48,407 bases of DNA from Frankia sp. AgB1.9 (GTDB lineage: Bacteria > Actinomycetota > Actinomycetes > Frankiales > Frankiaceae): assembly GCF_016786355.1 (NCBI RefSeq), contig NZ_JADWYX010000068.1:1-48407 (forward strand), written 5' to 3'. The notes beneath the pieces were generated by a model. That model was not told the DNA's origin. It saw only the letters and a program-made list of their open reading frames with translations, and did no database searches. A program made the position numbers and the translations under genes. Of this stretch, positions 33,486 to 41,400 are shown in pieces (position 1 is the first letter of the stretch; each line of letters starts with the position of its first letter).

Positions 33486-34607
33486 GTGGACCTCGACCTG
33501 ACCGACGACCAGAGGCTCTTCCAGGCCACGACCCGGAAGTTCCTAGGGGCACGCGCGCCGATGTCCGTCGTCCGGGAGCGGATCGGCCGCGGCGTCGACG
33601 GCGACCTGCTGACCGGCGGCGCCGAGCTCGGCTGGACGTCGATGCTGGTTCCCGAGGACCTGGGTGGCGGCACACTGTCGGGCGAGGGCGTCCGCGATCT
33701 CGGCATCGTGGCCGAGGAGCTGGGCGGCGCGCTCCTGTCCGGGCCGGTGCTGCCCACGAACGTCGTCGCCTACGCGCTGGCCCGCGCCGGGTCCGAGCAC
33801 CTCGCCAAGGAGCTGCTACCCCGGCTCGCGGCCGGGCAGGTGACGGCTACCTGGGCGATATCCGAACCTGCCGAACGCTGGTGCGCCGAGGACGGCGGGG
33901 TGAGCGCGCGGCGGACTGATACGGGCTTCCGGCTCGACGGCGTGAAGACGCCGGTACAGGACGCCGACGCCGTCGATCACCTGCTGGTGACCGTCCGGAC
34001 CGCCGGCGCGGGCACGACCCAGCTGCTTGTAGACGCGCACGCGCCCGGTGTCACGGTCACTCGGCTGGAAGGGCTCGACCTGACCCGGCGCTACAGCCGG
34101 GTCCGCTTCGACGGCGTCGAGGTCCCGTCGTCCCACGTGGTCGGTGAACCAGGCGCGGCCGACGCCCAGGTCGACCTGCAGTTCGCGCTGGCCCTCGCGC
34201 TGCAGTGCGCCGAGACGGTCGGTGCGTCCGATCGCCTCTACGGGATGACGCTGCGGTACGTGAAGGACCGCAAGGCCTTCGGCCGCCCGATCGGGTCCTA
34301 CCAGGCGCTCAAGCACCGGTTGGCGGAGATGCTGCTGTGGCTGGAGTCGGCCAAGGCCGCGACGAGCGCTGCGCTCGCCGCGGTGCAGTCCGAGCAGGGC
34401 GCGCCGGAGGCGGCGTCGCTCGCCAAGGCCTACGTCGCCGACCGGTGCCCCGCGGTCGTGCGTGACTGCCTGCAGATGCACGGCGGGATCGGCTTCACCT
34501 GGGAGCACGACCTGCATCTGTTCCTGCGCCGGGTCGAGACCAACGCCGTGATCTTCGGGGGCGTGGACTACCACCTCGACCGGCTGGCCGCCGCGGTCGG
34601 GTTCTGA
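33486..34607 (+). CDS. Acyl-CoA dehydrogenase, small-subunit type
   Basis: This 373-residue protein has the acyl-CoA dehydrogenase fold with a short middle domain and the C-terminal segment MHGGIGFTWEHDLHLF, which closely matches the first half of the fused enzyme at 13776. It lacks SEPGAGSD. It is followed 12 bp later by the 410-residue partner that has that motif. The GTG start has GAGGGAGG about 8 bp before it. In mycobacterial steroid pathways similar adjacent pairs (FadE28-FadE29 type) form alpha2beta2 enzymes, with active sites built from both chains. The substrate here is unknown. Confidence 0.92.
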   Translation: MDLDLTDDQRLFQATTRKFLGARAPMSVVRERIGRGVDGDLLTGGAELGWTSMLVPEDLGGGTLSGEGVRDLGIVAEELGGALLSGPVLPTNVVAYALARAGSEHLAKELLPRLAAGQVTATWAISEPAERWCAEDGGVSARRTDTGFRLDGVKTPVQDADAVDHLLVTVRTAGAGTTQLLVDAHAPGVTVTRLEGLDLTRRYSRVRFDGVEVPSSHVVGEPGAADAQVDLQFALALALQCAETVGASDRLYGMTLRYVKDRKAFGRPIGSYQALKHRLAEMLLWLESAKAATSAALAAVQSEQGAPEAASLAKAYVADRCPAVVRDCLQMHGGIGFTWEHDLHLFLRRVETNAVIFGGVDYHLDRLAAAVGF

Positions 34608-34619
34608 GGAGGCGCGCCG

Positions 34620-35852
34620 ATGAGCACAGCCAGGACGACCGAGCCGGCGGAACTGGACGACTACCGCGTGCGAGCCCGAGAGTGGCTGGCCGCGAACCTG
34701 AACCGCGTCGAAGGGGCCGATCCCGACCTCGTCGGCGACCCGTCCCCCGAGCGTGTCGCGGAGGCGAAGCGGATTCAGGCCCTGCTCCACGCGGCCGGCT
34801 ACGCGGGCTTCACCTTCCCCGTCGAGCACGGCGGCCAGGGCCTGACGTTGGACCACGAGCGCGTCTTCCTCCAGGAGGCGGCCGGCTACGACGTCCCCAC
34901 CCGGTTCTTCGGGGTCTCGATCAACATCCTGGGCGCGACGCTGGCCGCCTACGGGACCCACGAGCAGAAGGAACGCCACCTGCGCCCAATCCTGTCCGGC
35001 GAGGAGATCTGGCTGCAGCTGCTGTCCGAGCCCGGCGGCGGCTCGGACCTCGCCGGCCTGCTCATGCGGGCCGACCGGCGCGACGACACGTTCCTCGTCA
35101 ACGGGCAGAAGACCTGGAGCACCGGCGCGCACTTCGCCGACTTCGCGCTGTGCCCGGTCCGCACCAACTGGGACGTGCCCAAGCACCGCGGGATCTCCCT
35201 GCTGATCGTCGATCTGCGGGCACCCGGCCTGGAGATCCGACCGATCCGCCAGATCAACGGCGAGGAGCACTTCTGCGAGGAGTTCTTCACCGACGTCGAG
35301 GTGCCGGCCGCGAACCTCGTCGGCGAGCAGGACCAGGGCTGGCGGGTGATCCGGGGCCTGCTGGAGATCGAGCACGCCTGGGTCGGGCGGGGCGGGGCCA
35401 AGCGGGTCGACTTCCGCGCGGACGTCTCCGACCTGGTGGCCCTGGTGAGAAGCCGGGGCCTCACGGGTGACGACGGCGCACGGCGCACGGTCACCGGGCT
35501 GCACGTCATGCTCCAGGTCCAGAAGCTCGTCGCGGCCCGGGTGTCGCACGGTATCGAGACCGGCCGCCTCGACCACGGCTACGGCAGCCTGCTCAAGATG
35601 GGCAACGACACCCTGGCGCAGCGCGGCGCCGAGGCCGCGCTGGCCATCGGGGGCGCAGCGGCGGCGACCTGGGAACCGGGCGACGCCGGTGCCGGCGGAT
35701 GGGTCGAGGGCTACCTGACCAGCCGCAGCGCGCCCATCGCCGGCGGCTCGGCCGAGATCCTGCGCAACAACGTCAGTGAGAAGGTCCTCGGCCTTCCCCG
35801 CGAGCCGAGCCTCGACCGGAACCTCCCGTTCAACCAGGTCCCGCACAACTGA
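34620..35852 (+). CDS. Acyl-CoA dehydrogenase, large-subunit type
   Basis: This 410-residue protein has SEPGGGSD, NGQKTWSTGAH, PKHRGISLLIVD and IAGGSAEILRN followed by EKVLGLPREP. It lines up by eye with the second half of the fused dehydrogenase at 13776 and with the enzyme at 29825. The YEGT-type catalytic Glu is absent. The ATG has GAGGAGG-like sequence (TGAGGAGGCGCGCCG) before it. It should bind FAD together with the 373-residue protein just upstream, forming a heteromer. Confidence 0.93.
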   Translation: MSTARTTEPAELDDYRVRAREWLAANLNRVEGADPDLVGDPSPERVAEAKRIQALLHAAGYAGFTFPVEHGGQGLTLDHERVFLQEAAGYDVPTRFFGVSINILGATLAAYGTHEQKERHLRPILSGEEIWLQLLSEPGGGSDLAGLLMRADRRDDTFLVNGQKTWSTGAHFADFALCPVRTNWDVPKHRGISLLIVDLRAPGLEIRPIRQINGEEHFCEEFFTDVEVPAANLVGEQDQGWRVIRGLLEIEHAWVGRGGAKRVDFRADVSDLVALVRSRGLTGDDGARRTVTGLHVMLQVQKLVAARVSHGIETGRLDHGYGSLLKMGNDTLAQRGAEAALAIGGAAAATWEPGDAGAGGWVEGYLTSRSAPIAGGSAEILRNNVSEKVLGLPREPSLDRNLPFNQVPHN

Positions 35853-35870
35853 GCCGGCGGTCGATCAGCC

Positions 35871-37577
35871 GTGGACCAGCCAGCCTCGCCGGACTTCGAG
35901 CCCACCGTGCCCGAGCTCCTGCGCACCGCCGCCGAGCGGTGGGGGCCGCGCGACTGCGTGGTCACACCGACCGAGCGGATGACGTTCGCCCAACTTGACG
36001 ACCGCTCGGCCCGGCTCGCCGCCGAACTGGCCACCCAGGGCATCGGCAAGGGCACCCGGGTCGGCCTGCTGTTCCCGAACGGCGTCAGCTGGGTCATCGC
36101 CTGGGCCGCCGCGGCGCGGCTCGGTGCCATCACCGTGCCCGTGAACACCTTCTACCAGGCCACCGAGCTGACCCGGTTCCTGCGACACAGCGATCTTCAG
36201 GTACTACTCGGCGTCCCGTCGTTCCTGCACCACGACTACGTCGCCCGGCTGGAGGCGGTGGCGCCGCAGCTGATTGCCCATCGGTACGGCGGCCCGCTCC
36301 TGCTCGCCTCGCTGCCCCAGCTGCGCCGGATCTCGCTGGCCGGCCCGGCGCTGCCGCCGTGGGCGGGCCGGCTGTCGGTCATGCCCGCTCCCCCACGGGT
36401 CGACGGCGGCGTCGACGCGGTCGTGGCGGCGATGGGCGAGGACGTGACACCGGCCGACCCGTTGCTCGTCACCTACACCTCCGGCTCGACCGGGGAACCG
36501 AAGGGCGTCGTGCACGGTCACGGCCCGGTCCTCACCCACGCCTTCAACCTGGGCGCGATGGGGGGCATCGACGAGACCTGCCGGATCTGGACTCCGATGC
36601 CGCTGTGCTGGGTCGGCGGCTTCGTCTTCGGCCTGCTGCGCGCCCTGACCAGAGGCGCCTGCTTCGTGACCCAGGAGACGTTCGACGCCGGCACCGCGCT
36701 GCGGCTGCTGGCCGACGAGCGGGTCACCGACGTGGCAGCCTGGCCCGGCGTCGCGAAGGCCCTGCTGGAGCATGCCGACTTTCCCAGTACCGACCTGCGG
36801 TCGCTGCGCGCCGGCCTGTACGAGGCAGTCGCGCCGGACCGGCGGCCGCCTGACCTCGGCCTGGCGATCGGATCGCTCGGCATGTCGGAGACCTGCGGGC
36901 CGCACACTTTCAAGACCGCCGACGAGGAGGCCGCCGGCGCTCCCGAGGCGTACCGGGGCACGTTCGGACGGCCCGTCCCAGGCATCGAGCACCGCATCGT
37001 CGATCCGGAGACAGCGCACGACCTTCCCGAGGGCACGGAGGGCGAGGTCCTCGTCCGCGGCTACAGCCTCCTGCTGGGCCTGCACAAGCGCGACCGCGCC
37101 ACCGTCTTCGACGCCGACGGCTGGTACCACACCGGCGACCGGGGCTATTTCCGCGACGGCTGGTTCTTCTTCACCGGCCGGCAGAACGACCTGATCAAGA
37201 CCGGCGGCTCCAACGTCGCGCCGGCCGAGGTCGAAGGCCTGCTGATGGCGGACGACGAGGTGAAGCTCGCGTTCGTCGTCGGCATCCCGGACGAGATTCG
37301 AGGCGAACGGGTGATCGCCCTCGTCGTGCCTTCCAGCGCCGTCGATCCCGCGCACGGCCTCGCTTCCGCCGAGCCGTCCGCATGGGCGACGGACGGAGCG
37401 CCACTCGGCGAAGCGCTGCGCGGGCGGCTGCGCGGACGCCTGTCGAGCTACAAGATCCCCCAGCACATCCTGCCGATCACCGACGGGCAGGTTCCGTGGC
37501 TGGTCAGCCAGAAGGTAGATCGCCGAGCGCTGGTCGCGCTGGCGCGGACGCTTCTGTCCGACCAGGTCACGGCCTGA
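35871..37577 (+). CDS. AMP-binding acyl-CoA synthetase, cyclohexanecarboxylate-CoA ligase-like
   Basis: This 568-residue adenylate-forming enzyme has TYTSGSTGEPKG near residue 201, SLGMSETCG, WYHTGDRG near 420, KTGGSNVAPAEVE and a C-terminal SQKVDR with the catalytic Lys near 547. The HAFNLGAMGG and CWVGGF segments remind me of ligases for alicyclic or branched acids, but substrate cannot be fixed by eye. The start is GTG. It lies 18 bp after the dehydrogenase pair and 45 bp before the crotonase, forming one operon. It is the second CoA ligase of this catabolic set, so two different acids may enter or an acid may be re-activated mid-pathway. Confidence 0.92.
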   Translation: MDQPASPDFEPTVPELLRTAAERWGPRDCVVTPTERMTFAQLDDRSARLAAELATQGIGKGTRVGLLFPNGVSWVIAWAAAARLGAITVPVNTFYQATELTRFLRHSDLQVLLGVPSFLHHDYVARLEAVAPQLIAHRYGGPLLLASLPQLRRISLAGPALPPWAGRLSVMPAPPRVDGGVDAVVAAMGEDVTPADPLLVTYTSGSTGEPKGVVHGHGPVLTHAFNLGAMGGIDETCRIWTPMPLCWVGGFVFGLLRALTRGACFVTQETFDAGTALRLLADERVTDVAAWPGVAKALLEHADFPSTDLRSLRAGLYEAVAPDRRPPDLGLAIGSLGMSETCGPHTFKTADEEAAGAPEAYRGTFGRPVPGIEHRIVDPETAHDLPEGTEGEVLVRGYSLLLGLHKRDRATVFDADGWYHTGDRGYFRDGWFFFTGRQNDLIKTGGSNVAPAEVEGLLMADDEVKLAFVVGIPDEIRGERVIALVVPSSAVDPAHGLASAEPSAWATDGAPLGEALRGRLRGRLSSYKIPQHILPITDGQVPWLVSQKVDRRALVALARTLLSDQVTA

Positions 37578-37622
37578 TCCGACCCGTTTTCGTCACGCCA
37601 CCGATCAAGAGAGCCAGGGACC

Positions 37623-38432
37623 ATGGATCTTCAGTATCTCGACGTCGAGATCGACGGCCCGGTCGCGACCGTGTGGCTGAACCGGCCGCCGGTCAACGCG
37701 GTCAACATCGCGCTCTACGACGAGATCCAGCGGGTCTTCGCCGACCCGGACGTGTTCGCCGAGGACATCCGGGTGATGGTGCTCGCGGGGCGGGGCGCGC
37801 ATTTCTGCGGCGGCAACGACCTCGGCGAGTTCGCCACGATGACGCCCGAGAACACGAACGAGCGGATGTGGCACGTCCGGGAGGCGTTCTTCGCCATCCA
37901 GGACTGCCCGGTCCCGGTCATCGGGGCGATCCACGGCACGGCGGTCGGCACGGGACTGGCCCTCGCCGCCTCCTGCGACTACGTCATCGCCGCGGCGGAC
38001 GCGGTCATCGGGCTTCCCGAGATCACCGTCGGCGTGATGGGCGGAGCCCGCCACCTGGGACGCTGGGTCGCGCAGCCGGCGGTGCGCCGGGCCTTCTTCA
38101 CCGGCCAGCGGCTGACCGCGGCAGAGATGTACCGGCTCGGCGCGATCCAGGCCGTCGTTCCCCGCGACGAGCTCTTCGGGGCCGTCGACGCCGAGGCCCG
38201 CCTGATCGCCGCGCACAGCCCGACCGCGATGCGGGTCGCGAAGCGCGGCCTGAACGCCATCGAGCACGCGGACCTCAAGAGCGGCTACACCTACGAGCAG
38301 CGCCTGACCGCCCTGATGAGCGGCCATCCGGACTCCAAGGAGGCGCTGCACGCGCGCAAGGAGCGCCGCGCACCCGAGTACGCCCCCCGTCAGGACCTGC
38401 TCCCGCCGCCCGGCGTCCCGGCGCAGGGCTGA
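37623..38432 (+). CDS. Crotonase-family protein with Ala/Glu dyad
   Basis: This 269-residue crotonase has GAHFCGGNDL as first oxyanion segment and HGTAVGTGLALAASCD as second, where the first catalytic Glu is Ala. The second Glu is kept in GLPEITVG. One Glu suits an isomerase or a simpler elimination rather than classical hydration. The ATG has an AGGGACC site upstream. It is the last gene of the dehydrogenase-ligase operon, ending 21 bp from the stop of the convergent giant kinase gene. The C-terminus (EYAPRQDLLPPP) is Pro-rich. Confidence 0.9.
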   Translation: MDLQYLDVEIDGPVATVWLNRPPVNAVNIALYDEIQRVFADPDVFAEDIRVMVLAGRGAHFCGGNDLGEFATMTPENTNERMWHVREAFFAIQDCPVPVIGAIHGTAVGTGLALAASCDYVIAAADAVIGLPEITVGVMGGARHLGRWVAQPAVRRAFFTGQRLTAAEMYRLGAIQAVVPRDELFGAVDAEARLIAAHSPTAMRVAKRGLNAIEHADLKSGYTYEQRLTALMSGHPDSKEALHARKERRAPEYAPRQDLLPPPGVPAQG

Positions 38433-38453
38433 CGGCCACCGCTGCTCGGCGGG

Positions 38454-41400
38454 TCACTCCTGCGACGTCGGACGCGGACCCGACAGATTCGGTGACTTTT
38501 CCACTCGATTGCGGCCATGGTTTTTCGCGCTGTACAGCGCCGCGTCAGCGAGCTCGATCAAGATGGTCGGGTGCTTGTCCGGGGTCGGCGTGACCGATGC
38601 GACTCCGATGCTGACGGTCACAATGCGGGGCTCGGTCAGCGGGTTTGGTTCGGCGAGTCGCATGATGCTTGAACCAAGGCGTGTGGTCAGCCGGGTCGCC
38701 GTGTCGGTGTCCGTGTCGGGCATGACGAGGGCGAACTCCTCGCCGCCGTAGCGGGCGGCGAGATCCGTGGCACGGGTGTTGGTGGCCAGGCAGGTGGCGA
38801 CCTTCTGCAGGCAGCGGTCACCGGCGGTGTGCCCGAAGTGGTCGTTGTAGAGCTTGAAGTGGTCAATGTCGATCATCGCCATGGTGAGGGGTGCCTTCGG
38901 GCCTATCGCCCGGTGCCATTCGGCCTCCAGGGCTTCGTCGAGGCGTCGCCGGTTGGGTAGGCCGGTCAGCTCGTCGGTGACGGAAAGCTGTTCGAGCCGC
39001 CGGTTGGCGATGGCCAGCTGCTGCGTGCGGTCAGCGACCCTGCGCTCCAACGAGGCGTAGACCGTCGCGTTGTCGAGGGAGACGGCCAGCTGCCCGGCGA
39101 CGAGCATGACTCCTTCGAGGCGGGCGGTGGTGAACGCACCTCGGATCATCCGGTTCTCGAGGAGGAGGATCGCGCGGAGTTCGCCGCGGATCATGATGGG
39201 TATGGCGAGCAGGGAGCATCGGTCCAGGTCGAGGAAGTAGGGGTCGCGGTTGAACCGGTCGTCCTGGCTGGCGTCGGCGACGACGAGCGGCTCCTGGGTG
39301 CGTTCGGCGTACCAGACGACGGAGGGCGGCAACAGACGCAGACGGCCTGCCTCGGTGAGCGAGACGGTGTCGGTGTCACCGGCCGGCACCAACCAGGCCT
39401 GCTGGTCGTCCGCGCGCAGGAGCAGGTGGACGCCGGTGGCGCCGGTCATCGACGACAGGACGCCCACGACCTTGGCACGCAGGCCCTCGACGGTGGTCTC
39501 GGAGCTCAGTGCCTGGGACGCGGCGACGATGCCGAGCAGGTCGAGGGTGCCGGTGGTGACGGTGGATTCGGCGGAGGGCTGGCCAGGTGGCCGCGCGGCG
39601 GCGGACTGGGCTCGCAGCGCGGGGTTGGCCCAGTCGAGCTGCGTGACCTTGGCGGTCGCGCCCCAGTCGGCGTAGCGGCGGCGGGCCGTGTCGAGCAGCA
39701 GATCGCCGACCTGCTGCATTCCGCGAGCCCGGTAGAACTGCGCTGACCGTTCGAGGATCAGTGCCTGGTGCCAGGGCCGGGCCCGCCCGCAGGCCTCGTG
39801 CTGTGCCATGTCGAAGGCATAGGCCGCCGCGCGGAACTCGCTGGCCGCCCAGGCCCGTTCCGCGTCCACCAGGCGTAGCAGGTGCAGGAAGTTGTCCGGG
39901 GCGTCGGCCGCGCGCGCGGCCAGCCAGGCAACCGACTCGTCCAGCTCGGCCATCAGGGCGCCACGCTGGCCGCTCTGAGCCGAGCGGGCCTGCCGGGCCA
40001 GGGACAGTGCTCGCAGCGTGCGGGCGAGAGCCTCCGGATACTGCATGTGGATGAACGGCAGCAAGGGCACCAATGCCGCCGTGTGCCGGGCCAGCTCGGC
40101 CGGGTGATCGAGGATGGCGGCGGCGACCGCTCGGGTGGTATGCAGGTGGGCGGCAGCCATCGGCTGGGTGGCGACCGTGCTCTGCGCGGCCAGTTCGCCA
40201 GCCGCCGACACGTCGGCCGTGCCGCCCATCGCCTCCGCGAACTGGCGGTACGCGCGGAATATCTCTTCGGCGCTGCTGTTGGCGGTGCGCCGGGTGAAGG
40301 CCAGCGCCTCGTCGGCCGTGGCAGCGAAGACCTCGAGCGAGGGCGCGCAGTCCAGCAGTTCCCACACCAACGCGAAATACGTCCCGGATGCTTCGTGCAG
40401 GTCACCGGCGCGCACGAGGCCCTCCAGCGCGTGGCGTGCCAGGGACACGTTGTCCTCAAGAGGTTCGCACCAGTGTCCGGCGCCGATCGCGTAGAGATAT
40501 TCCGCTTCCCACATCTCGGGCTCATAACCACGGGTCGTGGCGATCGCGAGAATGCGCCGCATGATGCGGTGCCCGGTCCGGTAGTCCTGTCTGCGGGTGA
40601 CGGTCACGAACATCGCGTGACAGGCCGGGCCGACGAGCGCGCGATCGGGGCCATCTCGCGCCCACATCCGCAGTACTGCCACGACCAGCCAGGACATCAT
40701 CGAACGGTCGCAGAAGTACCCCGGTGCCAGGAGCCGGTTGATCACGGTGACCGCGTCGAGCCGAGAACGATCGGCGATGGGCGGTTGGCGCAGGTCGTCG
40801 ATCTCGCTGGTCTGGTCGATCCACCGGTACACCGCGTCGAGCCCACGCTCGATCTCGGCGTCCAGCTGGTCTGGGTCGGGAATGGCAAGCCCGAGCTGCC
40901 GCAGCTGGCCCAGGCCGAGGCTCATCGCCTCGGCAGGGCGGCTGCGGTAGGTGAGGCTGCTGACCTGTACGACCGTGGCGGCCGTGCGCTGGGCCGGCTG
41001 GGTGCACAGCCGGCGGATGATCTCGTATTCGTCGTCCGCCTCCTCCAACCGGCCGAGCATGTACAGGGCGGCGTGCAGCTCGGTGTGAGCCGCGATCAGC
41101 TGGTCGGCGTCGTCGGGGTCGATGAGCGGCACCGCCGCGGTGAGGAACCGCTCCGCCAGAATGTGGTTGCCCACCCCCCGGGCCTGGTCGGCGGCACGGC
41201 GGAACAGGCTCAGGATCAGCCGACGCTCGGCGGCGGAGCGCACGGCGTCGGCGACGGGCAGGTACTGCTCGGCCGCGATCGCGAAGAACTCGTCTCGTCT
41301 GGCCAGGCGGCGCGCCATGCGCAACCGCTCGGCGCGCTGCGCGGCCGGGGCGACGAACCCCAGGAGGGCCTCCTGGGTCCGGTCATGGTGGAACCGCGCA

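Noticed and set aside
33816..35846. Minus-strand open frame of 676 codons over the acyl-CoA dehydrogenase pair
   Set aside because: Antisense shadow of two clear enzymes.
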